This document shows positions 35,446-47,423 of a stretch of 64,000 nt of DNA, piece by piece. The translations under genes and the position numbers were made by a program. Each line of letters begins with the position of its first letter. Positions within the stretch are counted from its first letter, which is position 1. A model generated the notes under the pieces. It searched no databases. It saw only the letters and a list, made by a program, of their open reading frames with translations, and was not told the DNA's origin. The DNA comes from Thaumasiovibrio subtropicus (GTDB lineage: Bacteria; Pseudomonadota; Gammaproteobacteria; Enterobacterales; Vibrionaceae): positions 496,001 through 560,000 of the forward strand of contig NZ_AP023054.1 in the NCBI RefSeq assembly GCF_019703835.1, given 5' to 3'.

Positions 35446-36603
35446 ATGTCCGATACATTAAAAAAATTTCTAAAAATGGAATCCGCGGGTGGCATTGTGC
35501 TCATCGCCGCTGCCGCTGTAGCAATGTTTATCGCGAACTCAGGACTCGGTGACATATACCGTCATGCCTTACATACTTATGTTTTCAATCTTTCCATCGA
35601 GCACTGGATTAATGATGGCCTGATGGCCATTTTCTTTTTACTCATCGGCCTAGAAGTTAAGCGTGAACTGATTGAAGGTGCGCTAAACAGCACGGAGAAG
35701 GCAATTTTTCCTGCTATTGCGGCGTTTGGCGGCATGGTTGCCCCAGCCGCGGTGTACTCAATCTTTAACTACCAAGATCCGGTCGCGATTGAAGGCTGGG
35801 CTATCCCTGCTGCCACTGATATCGCTTTTGCGTTAGGCGTAATGGCGCTATTGGGGAAACGGGTGCCAGTGAGCTTGAAAGTCTTCTTATTGGCATTGGC
35901 TATCATTGATGATCTCGGTGTCATCATTATTATTGCGCTGTTTTATAGTAGTGACCTGTCTGTGCTTGCGCTGACGGTTGCGTTTGTATCAACCGGACTC
36001 CTCTTTATACTGAGCGCAAAGAACGTCACTCAGTTGCGGTGGTACTTACTTGTTGGCTTTATCTTATGGGTAAGTGTCTTACAGTCCGGTGTGCATGCCA
36101 CTCTCGCGGGTGTTGTCCTCGGATTCGCGATTCCGTTAGAGGGTAAACCTGGCGAAAAATCGCCGTTGAAGATCGTCGAGCACAAGCTCCATTATTGGGT
36201 TGCCTTCCTGATCTTGCCTCTATTTGCATTTGCTAATGCGGGCATATCACTAGAAGGGGTATCTGTGGATGGGCTGCTTGATACCTTACCGCTAGGTATT
36301 GCGTTGGGGCTGTTCCTTGGTAAACCTATCGGGATCTATCTGGCCTCTTGGTTAGCGATCAAATTTAAGGTGGCGAGGCTTCCCGAGGGCATAAACTTGA
36401 AGCAGATATTTGCGGTGTCAGTGTTGTGTGGTATCGGCTTCACTATGTCGATATTTATCTCCTCGCTGGCATTTAGCGATGTGTCGGCTGAGTTTATTAC
36501 TTATTCGCGTTTAGGGATTCTAATCGGTTCGAGTGCCGCCGCCATTGTGGGTTATTTCCTACTTTGGCAGTCGTTACCCAAGCCTGCAACAACGCGTGGT
36601 TAA
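35446..36603 (+). CDS. nhaA: Na+/H+ antiporter NhaA
   Basis: A 385-residue antiporter with about twelve membrane segments. The ion-binding aspartates are at Asp155-Asp156 (AIIDDLGVI), equal to Asp163/164 of E. coli, and Asp125 in ATDIAFALG. It exchanges cytoplasmic Na+ for external H+ and is important in saline and alkaline media, as fits a marine or halophilic host. An AGGAGA site precedes the ATG. nhaR follows. Confidence 0.96.
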   Translation: MSDTLKKFLKMESAGGIVLIAAAAVAMFIANSGLGDIYRHALHTYVFNLSIEHWINDGLMAIFFLLIGLEVKRELIEGALNSTEKAIFPAIAAFGGMVAPAAVYSIFNYQDPVAIEGWAIPAATDIAFALGVMALLGKRVPVSLKVFLLALAIIDDLGVIIIIALFYSSDLSVLALTVAFVSTGLLFILSAKNVTQLRWYLLVGFILWVSVLQSGVHATLAGVVLGFAIPLEGKPGEKSPLKIVEHKLHYWVAFLILPLFAFANAGISLEGVSVDGLLDTLPLGIALGLFLGKPIGIYLASWLAIKFKVARLPEGINLKQIFAVSVLCGIGFTMSIFISSLAFSDVSAEFITYSRLGILIGSSAAAIVGYFLLWQSLPKPATTRG

Positions 36604-36656
36604 GCGCAATACGTGCTTAAATGACTGCTTCATACCTTTAGGATGACATAAAATCG

Positions 36657-36696
36657 CACCGCAGTATTAGCATATGCTGATACTGCGGTGTTTTTT
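36657..36696 (+). terminator. Terminator of nhaA
   Basis: An 11-bp perfect stem CACCGCAGTAT / ATACTGCGGTG, extended by an imperfect TAGCAT/ATGCTG apex, with six T after it. Confidence 0.9.
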
Positions 36697-36771
36697 ATGC
36701 TAAAGTGCCTAAATGCTAGCGAACTTTAGCCTTGTTCTTGCGGAGCAGGGCAGCGGAGTCGATCTAAAATT

Positions 36772-37662
36772 ATGTCTCACCTGAATTACAATCACCTTTA
36801 TTACTTTTGGATGGTCTGCAAAAAAGGCTCAGTGAGCCGTGCCGCAGAATCCCTATTTGTTGCTCCTCAAACAGTGACCGGACAAATAAAGGTATTGGAG
36901 CAACGTTTTAACGGCAAGTTGCTGAAACGGGCCGGAAGAAATGTTGAGCCGACCGAATTAGGCCAGTTGGTGTACAAATATAGCGACAAGATGTTTGGCT
37001 TAAGTTATGAAATGTTGGATATTATCAACTATAGCCAGCGTGAGAATACCTTGTTTGAAGTCGGTGTCGCGGATGCGCTTTCTAAGCGAATTGTCAGTCG
37101 TATTCTCGGGGTGGGTATGCCCCATGATGCGCGCATTCATTTGCGTTGTTGTGAGTCGACACACGAGTTGCTACTTGAGCAGCTATCTCAGCATAAACTC
37201 GATATGATCCTGTCTGATTGTCCGATAGGTTCGGCGCAAGACTCAGGGGTTTATAGTAAAAAACTCGGCGGTTCAAAAATGAGTCTCTTTAGCTCGAAAC
37301 GTATTCGAGTCGAGAGCTTTCCTGAATGCCTTGAGCAACATGATGTGTTGATTCCCGCATCGCAGTCCTCTATGGGGCGTCAACTAATCCAGTGGTTTGA
37401 ACAGCAGGGGTTACAACCGAACATCATAGGCGAGTTTGATGATGTGGCGTTGATGAAAGCCTTTGCGATTGAGCACCAAGCGATGTTTGTTGCACCAAGC
37501 TTATATGCGAGTGAGTTTCGCCGTAGTGATGAAATGCGAGAAGTGGCGCAGATAGAAGAACTGACGGAAGAGTATTACGTGATCTTTGCTGAGCGGATGA
37601 TTCAACATCCAGCGGTTAAACGGATTTGCGAAGCGGATTTTAGCAATTTGTTTGAGAGTTAA
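36772..37662 (+). CDS. nhaR: LysR-type activator NhaR
   Basis: A 296-residue LysR-family regulator beginning [20 protein letters not shown], which is the NhaR type; the winged helix-turn-helix is at about residues 5-65 and the effector domain follows. NhaR activates nhaA in response to sodium in E. coli. It is separated from nhaA by a terminator, so it probably has its own promoter. Confidence 0.93.
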   Translation: MSHLNYNHLYYFWMVCKKGSVSRAAESLFVAPQTVTGQIKVLEQRFNGKLLKRAGRNVEPTELGQLVYKYSDKMFGLSYEMLDIINYSQRENTLFEVGVADALSKRIVSRILGVGMPHDARIHLRCCESTHELLLEQLSQHKLDMILSDCPIGSAQDSGVYSKKLGGSKMSLFSSKRIRVESFPECLEQHDVLIPASQSSMGRQLIQWFEQQGLQPNIIGEFDDVALMKAFAIEHQAMFVAPSLYASEFRRSDEMREVAQIEELTEEYYVIFAERMIQHPAVKRICEADFSNLFES

Positions 37663-37714
37663 GGCAGGCAATTGATCAGTAAATGAAGAGAAGAGTAGAT
37701 CAGAGAGGTAGAGA

Positions 37715-38005
37715 ATGGACTTGAAGCAAATGCAAAAAAATGCGCCTCAGGCTGTTACCTTGCTGAAAGCGATGGCAAATGAACGTAGGCTGTTTATCTT
37801 ATGCTATTTACTAGAGCAGGAGCTGTCTGTCGGCCAATTATGTGAGAAGCTCAAGTTGAGTCAATCTGCGTTATCACAGCATCTCGCTTGGCTTCGACGT
37901 GATGAGTTAGTCGCGACGCGCAAAGAGTCTCAAACGGTCTTTTATTCGCTTAAAAGTGTGGAAGTAAGAGAGATGATGCAGTTATTGCAAAAGCTCTACT
38001 GCTAG
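37715..38005 (+). CDS. hlyU: ArsR/SmtB-family regulator HlyU
   Basis: A 96-residue winged-helix protein close to V. cholerae HlyU: LLKAMANERRLFILC, LSVGQLCEKLKLSQSALSQHLAWLRRDELV and the C-terminal LLQKLYC. It lacks the metal-binding ligands of ArsR/SmtB sensors. Cys30 and Cys96 correspond to the redox-active pair reported for V. cholerae HlyU; an extra Cys43 is present. HlyU relieves H-NS silencing of toxin genes in vibrios. The position between nhaR and rpsT matches V. cholerae. Confidence 0.88.
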   Translation: MDLKQMQKNAPQAVTLLKAMANERRLFILCYLLEQELSVGQLCEKLKLSQSALSQHLAWLRRDELVATRKESQTVFYSLKSVEVREMMQLLQKLYC

Positions 38006-38041
38006 TGAGTGTGTGAGACGAAGGCTCACCAAATTCAGCGT

Positions 38042-38071
38042 AAAAAAAAACCGGCTTATGCCGGTTTTTTT
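38042..38071. terminator. Bidirectional terminator between hlyU and rpsT
   Basis: A-run, stem CCGGC / GCCGG with a TTAT loop, T-run. It serves the convergent genes hlyU and rpsT. Confidence 0.88.
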
Positions 38072-38096
38072 CGCAAAAAGTACACTAAGTAATAAA

Positions 38097-38357
38097 TTAC
38101 AGAGCGTTGATTTTTGCAGAAAGACGCGCTTTATGACGAGCAGCTTTGTTCTTGTGAACTAGGCCTTTAGTCGCAGCACGGTCTAGAACTGGTTGCATCT
38201 CAGCGAAAGCTTGAGTTGCAGCAGCTTTGTCGCCAGCTTCGATAGCAGCGAATACTTTTTTCATGAAGGTGCGCATCATAGAACGACGGCTAGCGTTGTG
38301 CTGGCGACGTTTTTCAGAAGTGATAGCACGCTTCTTAGCAGATTTGATGTTTGCCAA
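38097..38357 (-). CDS. rpsT: 30S ribosomal protein S20 (TTG start)
   Basis: An 86-residue basic protein starting [18 protein letters not shown], the normal S20 sequence. The initiation codon is TTG (38357, minus strand), as in E. coli rpsT, where a weak UUG start is part of translational autoregulation. GGAG lies 9 nt upstream. The gene is divergent from murJ, the usual arrangement. Confidence 0.96.
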   Translation of the reverse strand: MANIKSAKKRAITSEKRRQHNASRRSMMRTFMKKVFAAIEAGDKAAATQAFAEMQPVLDRAATKGLVHKNKAARHKARLSAKINAL

Positions 38358-38395
38358 GGGTCTAACTCCAACATGGTGACATTTTAAGGCGGTGG

Positions 38396-38424
38396 ACTAT
38401 GCCTTTATAACCCCAAAATGTCAA
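38396..38424 (-). promoter_or_regulatory. Promoter of rpsT
   Basis: On the minus strand, a consensus -35 TTGACA (38419-38424) is 17 bp from CATAGT (38396-38401), giving a leader of about 30 nt. Confidence 0.65.
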
Positions 38425-38559
38425 CTAAAATTGTGCAAAATACCGCCTAACCAAGTTTGCTTGGCATGAGCGGAAGAACACGGTTAATATGGCGACATAT
38501 TCTAACAGCATTCAGACCCACACGTCACCACTTCGGGTCATTTTTACGAGGTTTTTTTT

Positions 38560-40119
38560 GTGAGTAAGCGTTTATTGCGCTCTGGGGTCATTGTTAGCGC
38601 TATGACTTTAGTTTCGCGGGTACTGGGATTGGTCCGCGATATTGTTGTAGCGAACTTGATGGGGGCAGGTGCAACCGCGGATGTCTTCTTCTTTGCCAAT
38701 AAAATTCCTAACTTCTTACGCCGCCTTTTTGCTGAAGGGGCTTTTTCTCAAGCCTTTGTGCCTGTGCTGACCGAGTATCATGCCAGTGGAGATATTGATA
38801 AGACGCGCCATTTAATCGCTAAAGCTTCGGGTACTTTAGGTGTCATTGTGTCGATTGTGACCTTACTGGGGGTCCTCGGTTCAGGAGTCATTACCGCGTT
38901 ATTTGGTTTTGGTTGGTTTTTAGACTGGATCAATGGTGGCCCATCAGCGGACAAATTTGAGCTGGCGAGCTTTCTGTTAAAAATTACTTTTCCGTATCTC
39001 TGGTTTATTACTTTTGTTGCATTGTCTGGCGCGATTCTCAATACACTAGGGCAGTTTGCTGTTTCGTCATTCACGCCAGTCTTTTTAAACATTGCGATTA
39101 TCTCTGCCGCGACCTTTATTTCGCCAAACTTGGCCCAACCTGAAGTGGGTTTGGCGATCGGGGTGTTTTTAGGCGGTTTAAGCCAATTTTTGTTTCAGAT
39201 ACCGTTTTTGATCAAACAAGGTCTGCTTGTGAAGCCACAGTGGGGGTGGAATGATCCTGGGGTGGTGAAAATTCGCACACTGATGATCCCGGCAATGTTT
39301 GGTGTCTCCGTCAGTCAGATTAATTTGTTGTTTGATACTTTTATCGCGAGTTTTCTCGCCTCAGGGTCCATCAGTTGGCTTTACTACTCAGACCGTTTAT
39401 TAGAGTTCCCTCTGGGGCTGTTTGGTATCGCGATTGCAACGGTTATCTTGCCTGTGTTGTCGCGTAAGCATGTTGATGCTGAGTCGAGCCAGTTTGCTTC
39501 CACCATGGATTGGGGTGTGCGGATGGTCTTGTTGCTCGGTGTGCCAGCGATGGTCGGATTGATGGTGCTAGCAAAACCGATGCTTATGGTGTTGTTTATG
39601 CGCGGTGAGTTTGGGGTGAGTGATGTAAACCAAGCCTCGCTCTCGCTACTGGCGTATGCGTCTGGTCTGCTCAATTTTATGTTGATTAAAGTGCTGGCAC
39701 CGGGTTATTACGCCCGTCAAGATACGAAAACGCCCGTCAAGTTCGGCATCATTGCGATGGCGTCGAACATGGTGTTCAATGCGATCTTCGCGTACTTTTA
39801 TGGTTATGTCGGTCTTGCGATGGCGACGGCATTGTCAGCGCTCGTGAATGCGAGCCTGCTTTATCAAGGACTTCATCGCCAAGGTGTATACCGAGTAAGT
39901 CGTCAGACGCTGCTGTTTGCCTTGCGCCTTGTTGTTGCTGTCGCGGTAATGGGCGCTGTGATCGTCTATATGATGCCTGCCTTTGAGGCTTGGTTGGCGA
40001 TGGGACTTGCTATTCGTATTGCTTGGCTTGGCGGTTTGATCGCAATGGGAGCCTTGAGTTATCTGCTAATTTTGGTGATTTTGGGGCTTAGAGTGCATCA
40101 TCTCCGCTCAGAGGGCTGA
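38560..40119 (+). CDS. murJ: Lipid II flippase MurJ (GTG start)
   Basis: A 519-residue MATE-like (MOP superfamily) protein with about fourteen membrane segments and the MurJ signature VSRVLGLVRDIVVANLMGAGATADVFFFANKIPNFLRRLFAEGAFSQAF in the first 70 residues. It flips lipid II to the periplasmic face for peptidoglycan synthesis. Translation starts at GTG with ACGAGG upstream. A promoter candidate (TTGGCA at 38461, TAATAT at 38485) precedes it. It is divergent from rpsT and upstream of ribF. Confidence 0.95.
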   Translation: MSKRLLRSGVIVSAMTLVSRVLGLVRDIVVANLMGAGATADVFFFANKIPNFLRRLFAEGAFSQAFVPVLTEYHASGDIDKTRHLIAKASGTLGVIVSIVTLLGVLGSGVITALFGFGWFLDWINGGPSADKFELASFLLKITFPYLWFITFVALSGAILNTLGQFAVSSFTPVFLNIAIISAATFISPNLAQPEVGLAIGVFLGGLSQFLFQIPFLIKQGLLVKPQWGWNDPGVVKIRTLMIPAMFGVSVSQINLLFDTFIASFLASGSISWLYYSDRLLEFPLGLFGIAIATVILPVLSRKHVDAESSQFASTMDWGVRMVLLLGVPAMVGLMVLAKPMLMVLFMRGEFGVSDVNQASLSLLAYASGLLNFMLIKVLAPGYYARQDTKTPVKFGIIAMASNMVFNAIFAYFYGYVGLAMATALSALVNASLLYQGLHRQGVYRVSRQTLLFALRLVVAVAVMGAVIVYMMPAFEAWLAMGLAIRIAWLGGLIAMGALSYLLILVILGLRVHHLRSEG

Positions 40120-40180
40120 ATGATGGCATTGACTAGGTTATAATCCGTCGGTTCTGGTAGTGATCACTTTCAACGGGCTT

Positions 40181-41116
40181 ATGGAACTTATTCGAGGCAT
40201 TCACAATTTACGTCCATCTCATCGCGGGTGCGTGTTGACGATTGGTAATTTTGACGGTGTGCATCTTGGCCATCAGCAAGTGTTATCGAAGTTGAAAGAT
40301 AAAGCGTCGGCGTTAGGGCTACCCGCTGTGGTGATGAGCTTTGAACCGCAACCTCAAGAAGTCTTTCGAGGTGAACAAGCCCCTGCAAGGCTGACCCGTT
40401 TTCGCGATAAGTACTTACAACTGAGTGGGCAACAAATTGATCGTCAGCTTTGTGTTAACTTCAATCAGCATTTTGCCGCGATGGAAGCGGCGTGCTTTAT
40501 TGACGATTTGTTAGTTAACAAGCTAGATGTGAAATACTTAGTTGTCGGTGATGATTTTTGCTTTGGGCGTGGTCGGCATGGTAACTTTGCCATGCTTCAA
40601 CAAGCAGGTAAAAAGTACGGTTTTGAAGTCGTCAGTACCGCAAGCTTTTGTGTCGAAGAACAGCGCGTCAGTAGCACTGCGATTCGAGAAGCGCTAGCCA
40701 ATGATGCGCTTGAGCGTGCAGCGGCATTGCTCGGTCGTCCATACAGTTTGACCGGACGCGTCTCGCACGGCCGAAAGCTAGGCCGCACAATTGGTTTTCC
40801 CACGGCGAATGTGCCTTTGAAGCGGCGCGTTTCTCCCGTCCACGGCGTTTATGCTGTTGAGGTGAATATCGCGGGAAGCAACACCCGTTACTCTGGGGTT
40901 GCAAATATTGGTAATCGCCCTACGGTCAATGGGGTGCGCCAACAACTGGAAGTACATCTATTTGATTTCCAACAAGACCTATATGGTCAACAAATTGAGG
41001 TCGTGTTGCGGTTAAAGCTGCGCGACGAAATAAAGTTTGCTTCTTTCGAGGAGCTAAAAGCGCAAATAGAGCGTGATGCTCAGCAAGCCCGGCAATGGCT
41101 TGCTGACAATAAGTAA
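40181..41116 (+). CDS. ribF: Riboflavin kinase / FAD synthetase
   Basis: A 311-residue bifunctional enzyme. The N-terminal FAD synthetase nucleotidyltransferase domain has IGNFDGVHLGHQ and the ISSTAIR-like VSSTAIREAL; the C-terminal riboflavin kinase domain has GFPTANVPL and GVANIGNRPT. It makes FMN, then FAD, from riboflavin. The start at 40181 (MELIRGIHNLRP) matches the family; an in-frame GTG at 40160 gives seven extra residues. It precedes ileS by 25 bp in the normal ribF-ileS-lspA order. Confidence 0.94.
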   Translation: MELIRGIHNLRPSHRGCVLTIGNFDGVHLGHQQVLSKLKDKASALGLPAVVMSFEPQPQEVFRGEQAPARLTRFRDKYLQLSGQQIDRQLCVNFNQHFAAMEAACFIDDLLVNKLDVKYLVVGDDFCFGRGRHGNFAMLQQAGKKYGFEVVSTASFCVEEQRVSSTAIREALANDALERAAALLGRPYSLTGRVSHGRKLGRTIGFPTANVPLKRRVSPVHGVYAVEVNIAGSNTRYSGVANIGNRPTVNGVRQQLEVHLFDFQQDLYGQQIEVVLRLKLRDEIKFASFEELKAQIERDAQQARQWLADNK

Positions 41117-41141
41117 TGTCAATTAACGGAATTGAGAATCA

Positions 41142-43964
41142 ATGAGCGACTATAAAGATACCCTGAACCTGCCTGAGACAGGGTTTCCGATGCGCGGTAA
41201 CTTGGCTCAGCGCGAGCCAAAAATGCTTGAGCGTTGGTATAAAGAAGATCTTTACGGTGAAGTCCGTAAAGCAAAGAAAGGTAAGAAATCTTTCGTTCTC
41301 CACGATGGCCCTCCATACGCCAACGGAGATATTCATATTGGTCACGCGCTAAACAAGATTCTTAAAGACATTATTATTAAGTCGAAGTCACTGTCTGGCT
41401 TCGACGCGCCTTACGTGCCAGGTTGGGATTGCCACGGTCTGCCAATCGAGCTAATGGTTGAAAAGAAAGTAGGCAAGCCAGGTCATAAAGTGACCGCTGC
41501 TGAGTTTCGTGAAAAGTGTCGCACTTACGCCGCAGGCCAAGTTGAAGGTCAAAAAGAGAGCTTCAAACGTCTTGGTATTTTAGGTGAGTGGGACAAGCCA
41601 TACCGCACAATGGACTTTGCTACAGAAGCCAACATTATTCGTGCGCTGGGTAAAATTGCCGACAATGGTCACTTACTAAAAGGTTTTAAGCCTGTTCATT
41701 GGTGTACAGACTGTGGTTCAGCATTGGCTGAAGCAGAAGTTGAGTATAAAGATAAAGTGTCGCCATCGATCGATGTGAAGTTTAAAGCCGTCGATACGGA
41801 CGCTGTGCTTGCCAAGTTTGGTACAGTGGAAGGTGAAGGCGATATCTCCATTGTTATCTGGACAACAACACCATGGACATTGCCAGCAAACCGCGCGGTT
41901 GCTTGTCGTGATGACCTTGAATATGTGCTGGTACAAACGGCGGGTGACAAGGTAGAACGATTGATTGTTGCTGCTGAGCTTGCGAAAGACGTCATGGCGC
42001 GAGCGGGTATCGAAGAGTACCGTGAACTCGGCTTCTGTAAAGGCGCTGATTTAGAACTATTGCGTTTTAATCACCCATTCTACAGCTTTGATGTGCCTGT
42101 TATTTTGGGTGATCACGTGACAACGGAATCGGGTACGGGGTGTGTACACACCGCGCCGGGCCATGGTCAAGAAGACTTCGTGGTTGGTCAACAGTACAAC
42201 CTTGAAGTGGCTAACCCAGTTGGCAGCAATGGTGTTTATCTCCCTGATACTGAACTTTTTGCTGGCCAACACGTGTTCAAAGCCAATGACAATGTTGTTG
42301 AAACGCTAAAAGAGCAGGGTGCGCTATTACATCACCATGCTTATGAGCACAGTTATCCTCACTGTTGGCGCCATAAAACGCCGATCATCTTCCGTGCAAC
42401 ACCTCAGTGGTTTGTGTCAATGGACCAGGCGGGGCTGCGTGCTAAAGCGTTAGAAGAGATCAAAGGCGTACAGTGGTTGCCTGAATGGGGTCAAAGTCGC
42501 ATTGAAGGCATGGTTGAAGGTCGTCCTGAATGGTGTATTTCACGTCAGCGTACTTGGGGTGTGCCAATTGCTTTATTCGTCCATAAAGAGACCCAAGAGC
42601 TTCACCCAAATAGCCTAGCGTTGATTGAAAAGGTTGCTCAACTTGTAGAAGAAAAGGGGATTCAAGCCTGGTGGGATGTGGATCCTGCTGAACTCATGGG
42701 GGCAGACGATGCCGCGAATTATGAGAAAGTGCTTGATACGTTAGACGTTTGGTTCGATTCAGGTGTCACGCACTCTGCTGTTGTTGATGCACGTGACGAA
42801 TTTAACGGCAACAGTGCCGATCTTTATCTTGAAGGCTCTGATCAGCACCGTGGTTGGTTCCAGTCATCACTGATTTCGTCTGTGGCGATGAAAGGTGAAG
42901 CCCCATACAAACAAGTGTTGACGCACGGCTTTGTGGTCGATGGTCAAGGCCGTAAAATGTCGAAATCAATCGGCAACGTTGTCGCGCCAAAAGATGTTAC
43001 TAACAAGCTGGGTGCGGATATTCTTCGTTTATGGGTCGCTTCGACAGACTACACTGGTGAAGTGGCGGTATCTGATGAGATCCTAAAACGCAGCGCCGAT
43101 GCGTATCGTCGTATTCGTAACACCGCTCGTTTCCTACTTGCTAACTTGAACGGCTTTAATCCAGAAACCGATATGATCCCTGCGGATGAGATGGTCGAGC
43201 TAGATCGTTGGGCGGTGGGTCAAGCGAAAGCCGCGCAGGCGGATATCATTGCCGCATACGATGATTACAACCTGCATGCGGTAACGCAACGCTTGATGCA
43301 GTTCTGTTCTATCGAGATGGGCTCTTTCTATCTGGATGTGATTAAAGATCGCCAGTACACAGCGAAGAAAGGCGGACACGCGCAGCGCAGCTGTCAAACG
43401 GCCCTTTACTACATTGCAGAAGCTCTTGTACGTTGGATGGCACCGATCATGTCGTTCACGGCTGATGAGATTTGGCAGGAGATGCCAGGCGAGCGTGACA
43501 AGTTTGTGTTTACGGGCGAGTGGTACGAAGGTCTGTTTGGCTTAGAAGAGAACGCAGAGTTAAATGATGCATTCTGGTCTCAAGTACAACAAGTCCGTGG
43601 TGCAGTGAACAAGTTGCTTGAAGCGGCGCGTAACGAAAAAACTATTGGTGGATCGTTACAAGCGGATGTCACACTTTATGCGGATGTGGCATTAGCGAGT
43701 CAATTGAACAAGCTAGAAGATGAGTTGCGTTTCGTCTTGCTCACGTCTAAGGTCGCGGTACGTGACGTGGCAGATAAGTCTGCATCAGCACAAGAGACTG
43801 ACCTTGAAGGTCTGTTCGTCGCTGTGAGCGCGTCTGACGGTGAAAAATGTGATCGTTGCTGGCACTATGTTAGCGATGTTGGCTCAATTGCAGGACACGA
43901 GAAGATTTGTGGTCGTTGTGTGAGCAACGTTGATGGTGATGGAGAAGAGCGTAAGTTTGCCTAA
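41142..43964 (+). CDS. ileS: Isoleucyl-tRNA synthetase
   Basis: A 940-residue class I synthetase. HIGH is in [11 protein letters not shown], the editing (CP1) domain has [14 protein letters not shown], and KMSKS is in [10 protein letters not shown]. The C-terminal zinc-binding domain has two CxxC pairs (CDRCWHYV and CGRCV). This is the standard bacterial type. Its stop codon overlaps the lspA start by one base. Confidence 0.97.
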   Translation: MSDYKDTLNLPETGFPMRGNLAQREPKMLERWYKEDLYGEVRKAKKGKKSFVLHDGPPYANGDIHIGHALNKILKDIIIKSKSLSGFDAPYVPGWDCHGLPIELMVEKKVGKPGHKVTAAEFREKCRTYAAGQVEGQKESFKRLGILGEWDKPYRTMDFATEANIIRALGKIADNGHLLKGFKPVHWCTDCGSALAEAEVEYKDKVSPSIDVKFKAVDTDAVLAKFGTVEGEGDISIVIWTTTPWTLPANRAVACRDDLEYVLVQTAGDKVERLIVAAELAKDVMARAGIEEYRELGFCKGADLELLRFNHPFYSFDVPVILGDHVTTESGTGCVHTAPGHGQEDFVVGQQYNLEVANPVGSNGVYLPDTELFAGQHVFKANDNVVETLKEQGALLHHHAYEHSYPHCWRHKTPIIFRATPQWFVSMDQAGLRAKALEEIKGVQWLPEWGQSRIEGMVEGRPEWCISRQRTWGVPIALFVHKETQELHPNSLALIEKVAQLVEEKGIQAWWDVDPAELMGADDAANYEKVLDTLDVWFDSGVTHSAVVDARDEFNGNSADLYLEGSDQHRGWFQSSLISSVAMKGEAPYKQVLTHGFVVDGQGRKMSKSIGNVVAPKDVTNKLGADILRLWVASTDYTGEVAVSDEILKRSADAYRRIRNTARFLLANLNGFNPETDMIPADEMVELDRWAVGQAKAAQADIIAAYDDYNLHAVTQRLMQFCSIEMGSFYLDVIKDRQYTAKKGGHAQRSCQTALYYIAEALVRWMAPIMSFTADEIWQEMPGERDKFVFTGEWYEGLFGLEENAELNDAFWSQVQQVRGAVNKLLEAARNEKTIGGSLQADVTLYADVALASQLNKLEDELRFVLLTSKVAVRDVADKSASAQETDLEGLFVAVSASDGEKCDRCWHYVSDVGSIAGHEKICGRCVSNVDGDGEERKFA

Positions 43965-44488
43965 TGACTATGCCAACCCTTAAACAATCAGGTATCCGCT
44001 GGCTTTGGCTAGCGGTCCTCGTCTTTGTTGCCGATATTGGTAGCAAATTACTCGTCATGAATACCATGACGTACGGATGGAATGGACGTATCGAGATATT
44101 GCCATTCTTCAATCTGTTATATGTGCATAACTACGGAGCTGCGTTTAGCTTCTTGAGTGATGCCGGGGGTTGGCAGCGTTGGTTCTTCACCCTGATCGCT
44201 TTTGTAGTGTGTGGCGTACTGTTGTACTGGATGCGTAAATCATCTATCGCGCAACGTATGGAAAACTGTGCGTACGCCATGGTGATTGGTGGTGCGCTGG
44301 GCAATGTTTTTGATCGTTTAGTGCACGGTTATGTCGTCGATTTTCTCGACTTTTATGTTGGTGATTATCATTGGCCTGCCTTTAATATCGCCGACGCTGC
44401 AATCTGTGTCGGCGGTGCACTGATTATCTTGGACAGTTTTCTGTCTGAGCGAAGAGCACCGCAAGGTGATGAGCAAACCGATAAGTAA
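43964..44488 (+). CDS. lspA: Lipoprotein signal peptidase LspA
   Basis: A 174-residue inner-membrane aspartic protease with four hydrophobic segments. The two catalytic aspartates lie in [11 protein letters not shown] and FNIADAAIC, and the conserved YGAAFSFL loop is present. It cleaves prolipoproteins after Lgt has acted. The TAATG overlap with ileS implies translational coupling. Confidence 0.95.
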   Translation: MTMPTLKQSGIRWLWLAVLVFVADIGSKLLVMNTMTYGWNGRIEILPFFNLLYVHNYGAAFSFLSDAGGWQRWFFTLIAFVVCGVLLYWMRKSSIAQRMENCAYAMVIGGALGNVFDRLVHGYVVDFLDFYVGDYHWPAFNIADAAICVGGALIILDSFLSERRAPQGDEQTDK

Positions 44489-44508
44489 ACATAGCTAGAC
44501 TAAATTAA

Positions 44509-44540
44509 AAAGCGCTACCCGCTATCGTGGGTGGCGCTTT
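44509..44540 (+). terminator. Stem-loop after lspA
   Basis: A 12-bp stem AAAGCGCTACCC / GGGTGGCGCTTT with one G-U pair and an 8-base loop. The tail (GTTGTAATAATAG) is T-poor, so termination may be partial before fkpB. Confidence 0.55.
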
Positions 44541-44618
44541 GTTGTAATAATAGTGTTAAATTGATGACGAGCCTCGGTGAAGGCTCGCATCTAATATAAA
44601 AATAGAGCAAGGATAGAT

Positions 44619-45056
44619 ATGTCTGGAGTAATCACTGACAGCAGTGAAGTGCTGATTCACTTTGAAATTAAGCTCAAAGATGGGTCTGTGGCCGAGTCGA
44701 CTCAAGCCTCAGGGCAACCTGTTAAGTTTCGTTTAGGTGACGGTAGTTTAACGCCACAGTTCGAAAAATGCCTGATTGGGCTGGCTGTGGGTGAAAAGGC
44801 CAGATTTGAGCTTGCCCCTGAAGATGCGTTTGGTATGCCAAACCCAGACAATATCCAGCACTTTTCTCGGACGCAGTTTGGTGCCGATGTTGAACCTGAA
44901 GTGGGGACGATCATGGCGTTTTCTGGTCCTGACGGTGGTGAAATCCCGGGTGTGATTACGGATGTAACAGGCGATTCAGTGACTGTTGACTTTAACCATC
45001 CTTTATCCGGGGTTGATATTATTTTTGATGTCGATATCGTCGAGATCCTTGCTTAG
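44619..45056 (+). CDS. fkpB: FKBP-type peptidyl-prolyl isomerase FkpB (SlpA type)
   Basis: A 145-residue FKBP with the SlyD/FkpB architecture: FKBP half-barrel, inserted chaperone flap (MPNPDNIQHFSRTQFG) and return strand with FNHPLSGVDIIFDV. Unlike SlyD it has no histidine-rich tail. It precedes ispH, the normal pairing. It catalyses proline isomerisation in the cytoplasm. Confidence 0.92.
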   Translation: MSGVITDSSEVLIHFEIKLKDGSVAESTQASGQPVKFRLGDGSLTPQFEKCLIGLAVGEKARFELAPEDAFGMPNPDNIQHFSRTQFGADVEPEVGTIMAFSGPDGGEIPGVITDVTGDSVTVDFNHPLSGVDIIFDVDIVEILA

Positions 45057-45088
45057 TAAAGATCCTAGCTTAAGAGAAACAGATAGAG

Positions 45089-46030
45089 ATGAAAATCTTA
45101 CTTGCTAACCCTCGTGGTTTTTGTGCGGGGGTAGATCGTGCTATCACGATTGTGGAGCGCGCCTTGGAAATGTATGAGCCGCCAATCTATGTTCGCCATG
45201 AGGTCGTACATAATCGATTTGTGGTTGAAGGGCTAAAACAGCGTGGCGCTATTTTCGTAGAAGAACTCCATGAAGTACCTGATGACAGCATAGTTATTTT
45301 TTCTGCTCACGGGGTTTCTCAAGCCGTGCGTGCTGAAGCGAAATCGCGCGCCTTAACGGTGTTTGATGCGACGTGTCCTCTGGTGACGAAAGTACATATG
45401 GAAGTGGCACGTGCTAGCCGACGCAACATGGAAGTGGTACTCATCGGTCATGCTGGGCATCCAGAAGTGGAAGGAACCATGGGCCAGTATGCAAGCGACA
45501 CTGGCGGTATGTACCTCGTAGAGAAACCGGAAGATGTGTTGCAGCTTGAGGTCAAAGACCCAGCCAATTTGCATTATGTCAGTCAAACCACACTGTCCGT
45601 TGATGAAACTGCGGAAGTTATCGCCAAGCTTCGCGAGGTTTTTCCTGAGATCCAAGGGCCGCGAAAAGATGATATTTGCTATGCAACGCAAAATCGTCAA
45701 GATGCGGTGCGCGAGTTAGCCGAAGACGTCGATGTCGTGGTCGTTGTGGGCTCGAAAAACTCTTCAAACTCCAACCGATTACGTGAGTTGTCCGAAAAGC
45801 TTGGAACGCCTGGCTACCTAACCGATTGCCCTGAAGATGTGGAAGCGCAGTGGTTTACCGGGAAGCAAAAAGTGGGGGTCACGGCAGGTGCATCGGCGCC
45901 GGAAGAGCTTGTGAATCAAATTATCGCTCGTATTCAAGAGATTCAAGGTGCCGTCGTGGAAGAATTGACGGGGCGTGAAGAGAATATGTTTTTTGAAGTA
46001 CCCCGCGAGTTACAGGTAAAAAATATTTAA
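45089..46030 (+). CDS. ispH: 4-Hydroxy-3-methylbut-2-enyl diphosphate reductase
   Basis: A 313-residue 4Fe-4S enzyme that performs the last step of the MEP isoprenoid pathway, giving IPP and DMAPP. Three cluster cysteines are visible in [21 protein letters not shown] and [11 protein letters not shown]. It is 32 bp after fkpB and ends in a strong terminator. Confidence 0.96.
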   Translation: MKILLANPRGFCAGVDRAITIVERALEMYEPPIYVRHEVVHNRFVVEGLKQRGAIFVEELHEVPDDSIVIFSAHGVSQAVRAEAKSRALTVFDATCPLVTKVHMEVARASRRNMEVVLIGHAGHPEVEGTMGQYASDTGGMYLVEKPEDVLQLEVKDPANLHYVSQTTLSVDETAEVIAKLREVFPEIQGPRKDDICYATQNRQDAVRELAEDVDVVVVVGSKNSSNSNRLRELSEKLGTPGYLTDCPEDVEAQWFTGKQKVGVTAGASAPEELVNQIIARIQEIQGAVVEELTGREENMFFEVPRELQVKNI

Positions 46031-46047
46031 GGACTAAGGTCTCATTG

Positions 46048-46075
46048 AAACCCCGCTAGTTTAGCGGGGTTTTTT
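46048..46075 (+). terminator. Terminator of the lspA-fkpB-ispH group
   Basis: 11-bp stem AAACCCCGCTA / TAGCGGGGTTT with a GTT loop and T-tail. Confidence 0.9.
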
Positions 46076-46102
46076 ATATCCTCGAATATCCAATTCGATT
46101 AG

Positions 46103-46972
<870 letters not shown>

Positions 46973-47154
46973 TACATTGAATGCCTATGCAGTGAAGCGT
47001 GCTCGTCATTATTCTTTTGCATAGGCTTTTATCCGCAATGCCGCACTATTTTACGTGCATAAATTTCCCTGATTCTGGTTGAGATAACCCCTTCTTTTCG
47101 CCTTCTTAGCACGAAAACCCTCAGTAATGAATGAAAGTCAGTCTAAACTAAGCG

Positions 47155-47170
47155 AGGGAAACGTTTGGCT
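47155..47170. promoter_or_regulatory. Candidate PurR box upstream of carA
   Basis: AGGGAAACGTTTGGCT keeps the AAACGTTTG core and matches the 16-bp PurR consensus at 12 positions. It lies about 180 bp upstream of P1. PurR also acts on carAB P1 in E. coli. Confidence 0.4.
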
Positions 47171-47334
47171 GCTTAGTTAACGCCTGTCGAATGCCTTGTG
47201 ACGAGGTGCGATTAAATTATGACGACTTGGTCACAAATGAGATCCATTACATTTAAGTAAACTGAGTTTTTTAAGCACTTGGGGGCAAGTTGCAGGTCAA
47301 ATCACTATAAAAAATTTTATTTTTTATATGCTGG

Positions 47335-47363
47335 TTGACAGGTGGCATTTCGATCCCTAGAAT
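47335..47363 (+). promoter_or_regulatory. Promoter P1 of carAB
   Basis: Consensus -35 TTGACA and -10 TAGAAT with 17-bp spacing, about 110 bp upstream of the carA start. Confidence 0.75.
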
Positions 47364-47423
47364 GCGCGCAATTTGTCAAAATTCAGCGTTCTGTGACGGA
47401 GCGCTAGGTATAGATTTCGCTAG

